A stretch of DNA of 50,289 nucleotides from Confluentibacter sediminis (GTDB lineage Bacteria; Bacteroidota; Bacteroidia; Flavobacteriales; Flavobacteriaceae), in contig NZ_QKPO01000027.1 of the NCBI RefSeq assembly GCF_003258355.1, positions 1 through 50,289 of the forward strand. Reading direction: 5' to 3'. A program made the position numbers and the translations under genes. Of the stretch, positions 1-8,240 are shown piece by piece. How positions within the stretch are numbered: position 1 is the first letter of the stretch; every line of letters starts with the position of its first letter. The notes under the pieces are model-generated. The model was not told the DNA's origin, did not search any database, and worked only from the letters and a program-made list of their open reading frames with translations.

Positions 1-216
1 TGATTGGTCTGAAACGGTATTGTTTAAAACAAATTAAAGATTAACTTGTTTTAATGAAATCACTTTCGATTTGGTAAATAGTTGTTTATAAAATTTGATA
101 GGCTCTGCCTATCGAGTTTTAAAGCAAGAGGGTAACACGCTACGCGATGTTACTGGTTCATATTCCGCTTAAAAACAGTCATTTACCAATTTCAGATAGT
201 TCTATTTATTTCAGAT

Positions 217-268
217 TTGCGGCAAAACCTCTTGAAACCCCATTAAAATCGCATTTATTTGCGGCAAA
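217..268. repeat. Direct repeat TTTGCGGCAAA, two copies
   Basis: ATTTGCGGCAAAAC at 215-228 recurs as ATTTGCGGCAAACC at 257-270, about 42 bp apart. A degenerate inverted version follows near 315-330. Function unknown; it could be the decayed end of a mobile element. Confidence 0.5.
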
Positions 269-336
269 CCCCTGGCTTTTGGTATGATTTAGTGGATATT
301 GAACTGTTGTAGTGTTTGCCAAATGCCGCATATCTC

Positions 337-395
337 CTTTTTACAGTAAAAAGTCTCGTAAGCCCTATACATAGACTTTTTTTTACAGTAAAAAG
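337..395. repeat. Two copies of palindrome CTTTTTACAGTAAAAAG
   Basis: Positions 337-353 form an odd-length palindrome with eight-base arms around one central base. The same core (TTTTTACAGTAAAAAG) recurs at 380-395, giving a 42-bp centre-to-centre period, close to four helical turns. Each copy can also form a hairpin ending in an A/T run. It could be a paired operator or a terminator-like duplicate; no gene lies immediately beside it in this window. Confidence 0.55.
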
Positions 396-916
396 CATTT
401 AGATCTCCCAAAAACATTGCATAGTATTAGCTCGATAGATGTTGGGGGCTTTGAATTCGTAATAAATATAATAAAAACCATTTTTTGATTGAAAATCACA
501 ACTGTTTTCCGTTTTATACCCTAGTTTTTATAGGCGTTTTTAAGGGTGTCAACATAATTATGGAACCTTTTTTATGTAACAAAATATTTATAATAAACTG
601 AAATACAACATGTTATAAATGTATAGAATAATGTAATGTGCTTTAGCGTATTGCCCTTTTGTTTTTAAAATCAGCTGCTTTTTTTCTAATGAAAAACTTA
701 TAATTTACAAATTTTAAAAGTTAAAAATAATGACAGTAGTAATGTAAAATCTATAAGAAGGAATAGTAGTCCAATAGCAATTATGCTATATACATATTTT
801 ATTATCGCAACTAAAATAATTTAAACTTTGGATGTTTATGAATCGAATAAACATTTTGAGTATTTATAATTGAAGAATCCAAAAAAGATAATATAATTTT
901 ATTGGATAGGAAGCTG

Positions 917-1675
917 CTACTTAAACCTAAGCATTGATCGTAAAATTTCGTTGATTTGTGTTCTTTTTTGTCTCGATACAGGTATTTCTGCGTTATCATA
1001 CATGATTAAACTACCACCATCTTGTCTTAATATTCCCTTTACAAATTGAGGATTGATTAAATGCGATTGATGTATTCTTAAAAAACCATGTTCAACAAGG
1101 ATTTCGTCTATTTCTTTTAAGGTACGGCTTATAAGAATTTTATTTTCATCTTTTAAAAAGAAATTGGTATAGTTGTTATCTGACTGGCAACGAACAATAT
1201 TTTTAATTTCAACAATACTATAGCCCGCACCAGTTGGAAGTGCAATTTTAGAACGTTCTTTTGTAGAACTGTATAGATTTTTTTGTAACAATTGCCATTG
1301 CTCATTACTGGTTTTTTTTCTTCTTTTCTCCCAACCAGAAAGAGCTCTTACTATATTTTTTTCGGTAATGGGTTTCAATAAATAGTTGATTGCACAGTAC
1401 TGAAAGGCACGAATGGCATATTGGTCATAAGCTGTTGTGAAAATAATATCAAAATCTACTGGTAAAATTTTATCTAACAAAGAAAAACCGTTCAGGTTTG
1501 GCATCTCAATATCTAAAAACAATAAATCTGGCGGGTTATTTTTTATATATTCTAAACCTTGTATTGGGTCTGTAAAAATACCAGTAACGATATAGTCAGA
1601 ATGAACTTTTTTTATAAGGCTGTCCAATACATTAGAGCAGTGCATTTCGTCATCGATAATAATAATGTTTGCCAT
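917..1675 (-). CDS. LytTR-family response regulator
   Basis: A 252-residue regulator with an N-terminal receiver domain (about 1-120) and a C-terminal LytTR DNA-binding domain (about 145-250). The receiver shows the acidic pair IIDDE near residues 7-10, phospho-acceptor Asp55 in FLDIEMP, and the TTAYDQYAIRAF segment typical of AlgR/LytR regulators. The LytTR part contains FLRIHQSHLINPQFV and ISRTLKEI. Three bases separate its start from the stop of the upstream kinase gene, so the two form one operon and a cognate pair. Direct repeats just upstream of the kinase and facing the divergent lipoprotein operon are the likely binding sites. Family assignment is firm; the signal and target genes are inferred from context. 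Confidence 0.93.
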   Translation of the reverse strand: MANIIIIDDEMHCSNVLDSLIKKVHSDYIVTGIFTDPIQGLEYIKNNPPDLLFLDIEMPNLNGFSLLDKILPVDFDIIFTTAYDQYAIRAFQYCAINYLLKPITEKNIVRALSGWEKRRKKTSNEQWQLLQKNLYSSTKERSKIALPTGAGYSIVEIKNIVRCQSDNNYTNFFLKDENKILISRTLKEIDEILVEHGFLRIHQSHLINPQFVKGILRQDGGSLIMYDNAEIPVSRQKRTQINEILRSMLRFK

Positions 1676-1678
1676 GGA

Positions 1679-3706
1679 TTAGTAATTATATGTTAAAATG
1701 ATTTTGGTTCCTTGCGGAATACCGTTTTCTTCAAGGTCTATAATATTTAGATGCATTTTAGAGTCGTTAATATGATTGTATAATGATAATCTTTCTTTGG
1801 TAATGCTAGTACCCATAGATTTATGAAGTTTTTCTATATTTTCACTTGCTTGTCGTCCAATACCATTATCTTCTATCGTTATTTTTAAATTTTGGGTGGT
1901 ATCAAAAATAATATTTAATTTTTTTTCTGGTTTTCTACTTGGGTTAAGACCATGCCAAATGGCATTTTCTACGAAGGGTTGAAGTAAAAGAGGAGGAATG
2001 GTATATTGAGAGAGTTCTTCTTTTGAAGATAATATAATACTATAATTAAAACTCTCTCCTATACGGTTTCTTTCTAAAGATAAATAAAGTTCTAATATTT
2101 CCAGTTCTTCCTCTACCGTAATAACATTTTTACTACTATTTTGTAAAATTCCTCGGAGTAGAATTGAAAAATTGTCTAGATAGGTCACAGCATCATCAAC
2201 ATAAGAATTCATAATCAAATTTTTTAAGGAGTTTAGGCTGTTAAAAACAAAGTGAGGATTCATCTGGGAACGCAAAGCCAACATCTCCATTTCCTTAAGT
2301 CTTTGAGAAAATGAATTTTTTATTTCTTTTTCTTTCTGTTTTTCCATTTGAGAATACAGTTGCAACAACTCTTCGGTTTTTTCGTTTATTTTTTTGTCCA
2401 GTTCTAGGTGCATATTTTCTTGTAAAACTTGGTTTTTTTGTAATTGTGCTATGAGTTTTTTACTGGTCTGTGCTTTTTCTTTTTGCAATAAAAAAATATT
2501 CTCGCCAATAGCAATAGAAAAACATAAAACCTCAATTAATAAGCTTGCCTGAAAAATTATGTTAGGAGAATGCGGGAAATTAAAAATGCTGCCTTCCTTG
2601 AGAAAAAGATTTGAATAAGCTACATAAGATGATAGAATAGAACCTATAAAAAAGAACGAATTACCTACAATAAAATATTTGATTAGCGGATGCTTTACTT
2701 TATATATTATCCAAAAAATCAATACAAAATTAAGCGGTAATACGATTAACCGCACAGTGGTAAAAATGGCATTCCCTAATTCTAAATCTCTCCAATAATA
2801 ATTAAAAATTAAGCGAGATATGGCATAAAAAAAACAGAACATTCCAAAAAAGTAAAGCACTTTAGAAAGGGTTTTATCATACTTTTGAATTTCCAGCAAA
2901 TTTAAAATAAAAAAGATATAGAAACCAATAAACACAAATTGAACGGGTTCTGACAACATGAGCGATATATGAGGAAAGTAAAGAAAAATATTACCAACAG
3001 TAGCTGTGGTAGTCGCAAGAACCGTAAGACCAAAAACAATTTGAAAAAAGAGATACCCTAAATAATAGAAATATAATTTTTGACGCAATCGTAACCAAAA
3101 AGCCCAAGCAAAAACAAAAATGCTAAACAGTGAAACCAAATAAAAATAAATAAACCCAATTGATTTCGCCTCCCATTTTGTATTAATGTAAGTAGCATTT
3201 AAATAGTTGAGTCGGGAGTAAATTACAGGATAGTTTGGGTTAACTAATTGATATTCGCTACTTAATTTTATAAAACATAAAGATTCATGAAATGGAGATA
3301 GCGTAATTTCGGTAAAGTAAGACTCGTTTTTGTTGGCTCGTTCACTTAATGAAGCCAGATATCCGTTTTTAGATTCTTTAAATACTGTACCATTTTGCAT
3401 ATAAATAGTTATGTAATTGTCGTCGTTTAAAACATATACTTTGAGGGTGTGTTTAGATTTATTTTTAATCTTGAATTTTAGCCAAATCGCTATCTTGGGA
3501 GTGGTTGTGTAGGTAGAATCATAAGGCTTCCAATTTTTATTTTTTTGTATGTCCTCAAAAGAAACTTCATTGCCTGTAGATAGTGCCATCACTTCTGTTT
3601 GGTTAACTAATGGCAAGTATGACACAATAGAATCTGCTACTATCTGAGCCGATAGCAAGCCTGTTTTCAATATTAAAAAATATAGAATGAATATTATTTT
3701 CTTCAT
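1679..3706 (-). CDS. 7TM (7TMR-DISM) sensor histidine kinase, LytS/YehU type
   Basis: A 675-residue sensor kinase partner of the LytTR regulator. Residues 1-20 are a signal peptide, about 25-165 an extracytoplasmic sensory domain of the 7TMR-DISMED2 kind, about 180-405 seven membrane segments, about 410-470 a coiled coil, and about 475-675 the His_kinase/HATPase module. The phospho-acceptor is His485 in SQMNPHFVFNS, the signature of the LytS/YehU class. The N box is PFVENAIWHGL (Asn581) and the G1 box DNGIG. The extracytoplasmic fold resembles carbohydrate-binding modules, so a sugar or envelope ligand is plausible, but that is inference. The region upstream carries TTTAGAATTCAGC and TTTAGGATTCAGC 21 bp apart, suggesting autoregulation. 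Confidence 0.93.
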   Translation of the reverse strand: MKKIIFILYFLILKTGLLSAQIVADSIVSYLPLVNQTEVMALSTGNEVSFEDIQKNKNWKPYDSTYTTTPKIAIWLKFKIKNKSKHTLKVYVLNDDNYITIYMQNGTVFKESKNGYLASLSERANKNESYFTEITLSPFHESLCFIKLSSEYQLVNPNYPVIYSRLNYLNATYINTKWEAKSIGFIYFYLVSLFSIFVFAWAFWLRLRQKLYFYYLGYLFFQIVFGLTVLATTTATVGNIFLYFPHISLMLSEPVQFVFIGFYIFFILNLLEIQKYDKTLSKVLYFFGMFCFFYAISRLIFNYYWRDLELGNAIFTTVRLIVLPLNFVLIFWIIYKVKHPLIKYFIVGNSFFFIGSILSSYVAYSNLFLKEGSIFNFPHSPNIIFQASLLIEVLCFSIAIGENIFLLQKEKAQTSKKLIAQLQKNQVLQENMHLELDKKINEKTEELLQLYSQMEKQKEKEIKNSFSQRLKEMEMLALRSQMNPHFVFNSLNSLKNLIMNSYVDDAVTYLDNFSILLRGILQNSSKNVITVEEELEILELYLSLERNRIGESFNYSIILSSKEELSQYTIPPLLLQPFVENAIWHGLNPSRKPEKKLNIIFDTTQNLKITIEDNGIGRQASENIEKLHKSMGTSITKERLSLYNHINDSKMHLNIIDLEENGIPQGTKIILTYNY

Positions 3707-3753
3707 TTATAAAACTAATTTACAGATACAATTCCCAGTTTTTCATCATTAAG

Positions 3754-3824
3754 CTAAGTTACACATCTAATCTTTAAGTACATCTCTCATTTTAGAATTC
3801 AGCTGTTTTCGTTTAGGATTCAGC
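3754..3824 (-). promoter_or_regulatory. Putative LytTR operator and promoter for the kinase-regulator operon
   Basis: TTTAGAATTCAGC at 3791-3803 repeats as TTTAGGATTCAGC at 3812-3824, exactly 21 bp (two helical turns) apart. Read on the minus strand the half-sites are GCTGAATTCTAAA and GCTGAATCCTAAA. A -7-like box, TAACTTAG on the minus strand (3754-3761), lies 29 bp downstream of the promoter-proximal half-site. The layout mirrors the plus-strand pair at 3840-3873. Two-turn direct repeats are the usual form of LytTR sites. Confidence 0.7.
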
Positions 3825-3839
3825 AATTTACACTTCTTT

Positions 3840-3910
3840 TCCAAATTCTAATTTAAACTAGCCAGATTCTAAATGTCGCTTTTTTTTAACGATTTCAATG
3901 GATAGGTTTG
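3840..3910 (+). promoter_or_regulatory. Putative LytTR operator and promoter for the lipoprotein operon
   Basis: Half-sites TCCAAATTCTAAT (3840-3852) and GCCAGATTCTAAA (3861-3873) have a 21-bp period and match the minus-strand half-sites next door (consensus roughly GCYRAATTCTAAA). TAGGTTTG at 3903-3910 is an exact TAnnTTTG -7 box, 29 bp past the second half-site and about 28 bp before the ATG. I see no TTG at the -33 position, which fits an activator-dependent promoter. Confidence 0.72.
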
Positions 3911-3938
3911 TTCTCATTAATTCTGTAAAATCATTACA

Positions 3939-4745
3939 ATGAAAACGAATAAAATACTTATGTCACTGGTTGTTTGTTTTGCACTTATTCAAACAGTCGA
4001 AGCTCAATTCCTAAAAAAACTTCAAAAAAGAGTAGAACAAAAAGTTGAAAATACCATTGTTGAAAAAACTGCCAATAAAGCAGCAGAAAAAACATCGAAG
4101 TCTATGGATAAGGCTTTTAATATGAATCCCTTTGGTGGCGGAAAGGAAAAGGCAGATCCAAATTTAATTGCAAGTTCTTATGATTTTTCTTGGAAATATT
4201 CATTGAAAATGACCAGCAAAGAAGGTGATATGGTATTTGATTATTATTTAAAACCCGGAGCTGCCTATTTTGGTTTTACCTCGGCTACTATGGAAAACAT
4301 GTTTACTGTTATGGATAATAAAAATAAAGTAACCACCATATTTATGCAAACTCAAGGTAATAATATGGCTATGGTAAATAAAATGCCAGACGATTTAGAT
4401 TTAGAAGAGGCTAAAGATACATCTGCCAGTTTCAATTTTACGCAATTGCCAGATAAAACCATTAACGGTTATCATTGCAAAGGTGTTAAAGCTACTAATG
4501 ATGAGTATGAAATGGTTATGTATTTTACCAATGAAGCGGAAGTGAGCTTTGATGATATTTACAAAAATCAGCAAACAAAAATTCCTGTTCAACTCAAAGA
4601 TTATTTTGATCCAAAAGATAAAATACTCATGATTTCTATGGATATGAAAGGATTAAAAAACAAAAAGCTGGATGCTAAAATGGAATGTGTTGGTCTTGAA
4701 AAAATTTCAAAAGACATAAAGAAGTCCGATTATAAATTCATGTAA
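3939..4745 (+). CDS. Exported DUF4412-like protein
   Basis: A 268-residue exported protein, first gene of the operon. Residues 1-22 form a signal peptide ending VEAQ. A charged, Lys/Glu-rich helical stretch (about 24-60) contains repeats such as VEQKVENTIVEKTANKAAEK. The rest (about 78-268) resembles DUF4412: strand-rich, with YSLKMTSKEGDMVFDYYLKPG, a methionine-rich section and NGYHCKGVKATNDEYEMVMYFTNE. Members of this family are thought to sit in the periplasm or at the outer membrane; their function is unknown. The gene lies 29 bp downstream of the -7 box and 13 bp upstream of the next gene. The start is the first ATG after the promoter and begins a clean signal peptide. Confidence 0.8.
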   Translation: MKTNKILMSLVVCFALIQTVEAQFLKKLQKRVEQKVENTIVEKTANKAAEKTSKSMDKAFNMNPFGGGKEKADPNLIASSYDFSWKYSLKMTSKEGDMVFDYYLKPGAAYFGFTSATMENMFTVMDNKNKVTTIFMQTQGNNMAMVNKMPDDLDLEEAKDTSASFNFTQLPDKTINGYHCKGVKATNDEYEMVMYFTNEAEVSFDDIYKNQQTKIPVQLKDYFDPKDKILMISMDMKGLKNKKLDAKMECVGLEKISKDIKKSDYKFM

Positions 4746-4758
4746 TTAAAATTATACC

Positions 4759-5319
4759 ATGAAAAAATTAACCATAATATTTTTTAGTGTTTTTACCATG
4801 ATTCTTTCATGTAAAAATGAGGTTCAAACCAAAGCGAAGGATACATCTAATAAAAATCAACAAGTAGAACTGGACAAACAAAAAGCTGATAATTTAAACA
4901 AAGATCAGCTTTTAACAAAAACACAATTCAACAATTTCTTTCCAGAGTATTTAGGATCGCACAAACGTTACAATATTTTTGTATTGGCTTCAGAAGCTTT
5001 GGCAACAGCAAGTTATGGTGATTTTAGTAACACATTTAATTATTCACTTGCAGATGGTATTAAAAACAGTGCTGTTATAAAAAATTTTGAATTGTCTTAT
5101 AATTCAGAATTAAAAGGTCCTGAGGGAACTGAATACATAAAAAAGGAACGTGATGGGCATAAAACCATTGCATTCCTTCAACCAAAAATCAATCGCTATA
5201 ATATAGAGTTTACTTATAATAACCGCTTTAAGTTGGTTATTGAAGGTTCAGAACATCCAGATTTATTGTGGAAATATATAAAAAAAGAAGATTTACAGAA
5301 ACTCAATAAACTAAACTAA
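4759..5319 (+). CDS. Small lipoprotein, divergent member of a three-copy local family
   Basis: A 186-residue lipoprotein of unknown function. The lipobox is MILSC (Cys18), followed by a polar linker to about residue 50 and a globular domain. That domain starts LTKTQFNNFFPEYL and ends YNNRFKLVIEGSEHPDLLWKYIKKEDLQKL. The same frame of motifs (T..xF...FP near the start, NRW/NRF-x-L near the end, PD-LW before the last helix) is present in the proteins at 6128-6652 and 7663-8229, so I read the three as paralogues; this copy is the most divergent. It sits between two exported-protein genes with spacings of 13 and 5 bp. Confidence 0.8.
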   Translation: MKKLTIIFFSVFTMILSCKNEVQTKAKDTSNKNQQVELDKQKADNLNKDQLLTKTQFNNFFPEYLGSHKRYNIFVLASEALATASYGDFSNTFNYSLADGIKNSAVIKNFELSYNSELKGPEGTEYIKKERDGHKTIAFLQPKINRYNIEFTYNNRFKLVIEGSEHPDLLWKYIKKEDLQKLNKLN

Positions 5320-5324
5320 ATCAA

Positions 5325-6059
5325 ATGAAAACACGAATACACAATTCTATAATAGTTGTTGCAAGCATCTTATTGGTCTTTTCGGTTCACGCACAAGAGT
5401 TTATTGAAGGAACAATTTCAAATTACACTGCAGATGGAGGTTCTCTTGTGTCCTACGATATGATTTCAAAAGGAACGATTGAAATTGGAACTATAGATCA
5501 AGAAGGTCATTTTAAGATTCCTTTAAATGAGAATTATTTGGCAACTATTAAAGAAAAGGCTGAAAACACAAAAGAGCCAGAGGGTTGGGAAATTGAATTC
5601 AAAACCGTAGCTACAACTTTTGAATGTTCAGGTTTATATGTTGAATATGATAATGGTGAAGTTCAAGTTGCAGGAATTCCAGAACTACAAGTTACAGTAA
5701 AAGATGAGGAGTGGGATGAATCTGTAATGTTTGCCGTAAGCAATCCAGACATTGCCAATTGGCTGTACTCTTATGGAGAAAAAAATAGCGCCAAAGGCTA
5801 TTATTTACAATGGTTTTTTTTGGAAGAAGAAGCATCCGCCAAGGCAGAATGCACCATGCCAACATATACAGGTAATGATGATGAAAATTATAATAATGTA
5901 ACCATCTTAAATTTAAAATTACAAAAAGGATGGAACATTATCAAATACGATATTACCGAAGTCTTTACAGACACAAACGGAAAAATAATACCCTCTAAAA
6001 CCGAAATAATAAGTATAGACAGTCTTCCTGACGATGTTCAATGGGTCGTTGTTAAATAG
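5325..6059 (+). CDS. Exported protein, paralogue of the last gene in the operon
   Basis: A 244-residue secreted protein, family not recognised. Residues 1-24 are a signal peptide (VHAQ end) without a lipobox. The C-terminal part, LNLKLQKGWNIIKYDI followed by PSKTEIISIDSLPDDVQW, matches the end of the protein at 11941-12804 (LNLKSGFNFVEYRI, FPDKVSITSVNGIPTCQW) in order and spacing, so the two are probably related. The domain looks strand-rich, perhaps an Ig-like or carboxypeptidase-regulatory-like fold (GTISNYTADGGSLVSYD near the start). It starts 5 bp after the previous stop. Confidence 0.75.
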   Translation: MKTRIHNSIIVVASILLVFSVHAQEFIEGTISNYTADGGSLVSYDMISKGTIEIGTIDQEGHFKIPLNENYLATIKEKAENTKEPEGWEIEFKTVATTFECSGLYVEYDNGEVQVAGIPELQVTVKDEEWDESVMFAVSNPDIANWLYSYGEKNSAKGYYLQWFFLEEEASAKAECTMPTYTGNDDENYNNVTILNLKLQKGWNIIKYDITEVFTDTNGKIIPSKTEIISIDSLPDDVQWVVVK

Positions 6060-6127
6060 AAAGAATACTATACAAAATGTACTCTTTAACAAGTTTTAAA
6101 AATTAGAGAACAAATAAATTTTAACAA

Positions 6128-6652
6128 ATGAAAAGAATCATTACCATAGCCATCATTTCTTGTTTTATAGCCTGTAAACAGGAAACAAAATCACAAAACG
6201 ACTCGCAACAAGATACTCAAAACATTGTACAACAAGATTCAAAAAACACACCTTATACCAAAGCCCAATTTAAAGAAGCATTCCCTAATTCAATAAACGG
6301 ATTACCGTTGGATGATAAGTTTTTCAGTGAAAACCAAATGGCAGTGGGAACATACGGAGACGATAAAATTGAGCTAGTAATAACCGACTGTTCAGAAAAA
6401 CATAAAGGATTGCAAGAAACCCTTTATATGGCTTACGACATAAAACTATTGGAAGATGAATATGCTACACACGAGAACAAAGAACGTCATGGTATTAAAA
6501 CCATTAACAACTATAGAAAACATAGTAAAAGTAGTGAAATCAGTTTTGTTTACCATAATAGATGGTACTTTGTGTTGAAAGGAGAAGGCATGAGTCCTGA
6601 TGAACTTTGGAATGTATTTGATATAAATCTATTGAAAAACTTTAAGAATTAA
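6128..6652 (+). CDS. Small lipoprotein, second member of the local family
   Basis: A 174-residue lipoprotein. The signal peptide ends at the lipobox FIAC (Cys16). After a Gln/Asp/Ser-rich linker, the globular part runs TKAQFKEAFPNSINGLPLDD ... IKTINNYRKHSKSSEISFVYHNRWYF ... SPDELWNVFDINLLKNFK. This is clearly homologous to the protein at 7663-8229, which has FKEVFPKSIRGLALDD, IKTINTYRANRNQSDIVFLHNNRWYV and NPDELWEAFDLNALKNFK. A central GTYGDDKIELVITDCSEKH section also aligns with AEYGNGKITLAIHDCAGKN, including a conserved Asp-Cys. Role unknown; by location it acts in the periplasm or at the outer membrane. A 68-bp gap precedes it and may hold an internal promoter, but I see no clear box. Confidence 0.8.
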   Translation: MKRIITIAIISCFIACKQETKSQNDSQQDTQNIVQQDSKNTPYTKAQFKEAFPNSINGLPLDDKFFSENQMAVGTYGDDKIELVITDCSEKHKGLQETLYMAYDIKLLEDEYATHENKERHGIKTINNYRKHSKSSEISFVYHNRWYFVLKGEGMSPDELWNVFDINLLKNFKN

Positions 6653-6655
6653 AAG

Positions 6656-7273
6656 ATGATGAAAAAAATAATCAGCTTTGTTTTGTTTATAATTCTTATA
6701 GTATCATGTAAAAATGAAACCAAAAAGAATGAAAATCAAGATGTTAAAACCAGTGTTTTGCCAACACCTGTTAAAAAAGAGCAAGAAAGGAAAATAATAA
6801 CAGGAATGGTAGAAGCACAAATTGATGGTCAACCATTCAATATGAACACCTTTGACCAAAAATTAACCACCGACGTAACCTTTCTAGACAATGGCATTCA
6901 GTTTAGAATTAATGATGTAAACAAAAAATCTGTATTGGTCAATATGTATGCACCAGATTTACTAAAGCATATACCAATTACGATATCTCAGCAAACCTCA
7001 GCATTAGAAATAGAAGAAGCATATAAGGTAAAAACCCAAAGCAGGCTAGAAGTTGTTATTCCTAGTGAGCAACCTATGCAAGGCGATTCAAAAGTACTTT
7101 ATACTGGAACGGTTTCTTTAGAAGAATTATCTGAAAATAAACTGGTTGTCACATTTAGTGGCAATGGTTTTTCTTCTGGCTCAACGCTTAAGAAAGAATT
7201 ATTTCCAATGGAAGGAAAAATTGTACTAGACAATTTTAATGTTTATGATTTTAGAACGAATAACATGAATTAA
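6656..7273 (+). CDS. Lipoprotein of unknown function
   Basis: A 205-residue lipoprotein, family not recognised. The lipobox is IVSC (Cys17-18 depending on which of the two adjacent ATGs is used). A Lys/Asn/Glu-rich linker leads to a strand-rich domain from about residue 48 (MVEAQIDGQPFNMNTFDQ) to the end. It starts 3 bp after the previous stop, so it is almost certainly co-transcribed and perhaps translationally coupled. Nothing suggests catalysis; a binding or structural role at the envelope is a guess. Confidence 0.72.
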   Translation: MMKKIISFVLFIILIVSCKNETKKNENQDVKTSVLPTPVKKEQERKIITGMVEAQIDGQPFNMNTFDQKLTTDVTFLDNGIQFRINDVNKKSVLVNMYAPDLLKHIPITISQQTSALEIEEAYKVKTQSRLEVVIPSEQPMQGDSKVLYTGTVSLEELSENKLVVTFSGNGFSSGSTLKKELFPMEGKIVLDNFNVYDFRTNNMN

Positions 7274-7288
7274 TAATTAAAAACAACT

Positions 7289-7651
7289 ATGGAAACAACA
7301 GAAAACAACACGGTAAAAGTATCTAACGAAGCTATTATAAAAGACGGTAAAATGATAGCTATAATTTCTTACATAACCATTATAGGTTTAATTATTGCCT
7401 TTGTAATGAACAACGATAAGAAAAACACCTTTGCTAGCTATCATATAAAACAATCTCTCGGGCTAGCACTAACAGGGTTATCATTAGGAATTATTGGAAT
7501 GGTTCCAATATTAGGGTGGATTATAGACTTCTTTGGTTTTTTTGTATTGCTCTATATGTGGATCGTGGGATTAATAAATGCTATGAATGAAAAAGAAAAG
7601 CCAGTACCCATTTTAGGTAAAAAATACATAGAGTGGTTAAAAAATATATAA
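7289..7651 (+). CDS. DUF4870/Tic20-like small membrane protein
   Basis: A 120-residue integral membrane protein with a short polar N-terminus and about three hydrophobic segments (roughly 24-41, 54-78, 80-97). The text FASYHIKQSLGLALTGL followed by GWIIDFFGFFVLLYMWIVGLINAMN and PVPILGKKYIEW is typical of the DUF4870/Tic20-like family. The family is widespread; its bacterial function is unknown. The gene lies in the middle of the exported-protein operon, 15 bp after the preceding gene. Confidence 0.8.
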   Translation: METTENNTVKVSNEAIIKDGKMIAIISYITIIGLIIAFVMNNDKKNTFASYHIKQSLGLALTGLSLGIIGMVPILGWIIDFFGFFVLLYMWIVGLINAMNEKEKPVPILGKKYIEWLKNI

Positions 7652-7662
7652 TCAGTAAAATC

Positions 7663-8229
7663 ATGAAGCGTATTATTCTAATATTAATTTTAGTCGTATT
7701 CAGCGTGTCTTGCGGAAATGATTCAAAAAAAACCGATAGTTCTGCGGGTAACAACACCCAAGTTGAAGAACACGAAAAGGAGTTGTCCATTGATTCTAAA
7801 GATTTAAAAGAGCTGTTATCTAAAACAACACTATTAACTGAAGCCGAATTTAAAGAAGTATTTCCAAAATCAATAAGAGGCTTAGCATTGGATGATGAGG
7901 TAGAGATAATAAACCAACAAGGTTATGCTGAGTATGGAAATGGAAAAATAACACTTGCAATACATGATTGCGCAGGTAAAAATTCTGGTATGGCAACTAT
8001 GTTTGGCACTGCTTACAATATTAAAAAGCATGATGTTGACGATATCAAATACAGTAATCAAAAACGGGATGCTATTAAAACGATAAACACTTATAGGGCC
8101 AACAGAAACCAAAGTGATATTGTTTTTCTGCATAATAACAGATGGTATGTTAATCTAAGCGGTAAAACTATGAATCCTGATGAGCTTTGGGAGGCTTTTG
8201 ATTTGAATGCTTTGAAAAATTTCAAATAA
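7663..8229 (+). CDS. Small lipoprotein, third member of the local family
   Basis: A 188-residue lipoprotein. I place the start at the ATG at 7663 (MKRIILILIL), because this gives a standard lipoprotein signal ending VSC; the in-frame GTG at 7633 lies inside the preceding gene and adds a charged leader. The C-terminal domain shares ordered motifs with 6128-6652 (FKEVFPKSIRGLALDD, AIHDCAGKN, HNNRWYVNLSG, NPDELWEAFDLNALKNF), so the two arose by duplication. It lies 11 bp after the DUF4870-like gene and 11 bp before the large Tat lipoprotein. Confidence 0.8.
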   Translation: MKRIILILILVVFSVSCGNDSKKTDSSAGNNTQVEEHEKELSIDSKDLKELLSKTTLLTEAEFKEVFPKSIRGLALDDEVEIINQQGYAEYGNGKITLAIHDCAGKNSGMATMFGTAYNIKKHDVDDIKYSNQKRDAIKTINTYRANRNQSDIVFLHNNRWYVNLSGKTMNPDELWEAFDLNALKNFK

Positions 8230-8240
8230 ACGCTTTATAA

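Larger units (their letters stand above)
1..916. other. Gene-free left edge with small repeats
   Basis: I see no convincing gene here. The stretch holds a hairpin at 97-113 (GATAGG, 5-base loop, CCTATC), a repeated TTTGCGGCAAA element near 217-227 and 258-268 with a related inverted form (TTTGCC...GCCGCA) near 315-330, and two copies of a 16-17 bp palindrome at 337-353 and 380-395. The last part is the downstream region of the minus-strand response regulator gene and is very AT-rich. The short open frames in it have no recognisable content. Confidence 0.6.

Noticed and set aside
811-999. Small minus-strand open frame at the end of the LytTR regulator gene
   Set aside because: It overlaps the regulator in another frame and has no recognisable features.
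7633-7662. GTG start giving a 198-residue version of the third lipoprotein
   Set aside because: It overlaps the preceding gene and spoils the lipoprotein signal; the ATG at 7663 is better.
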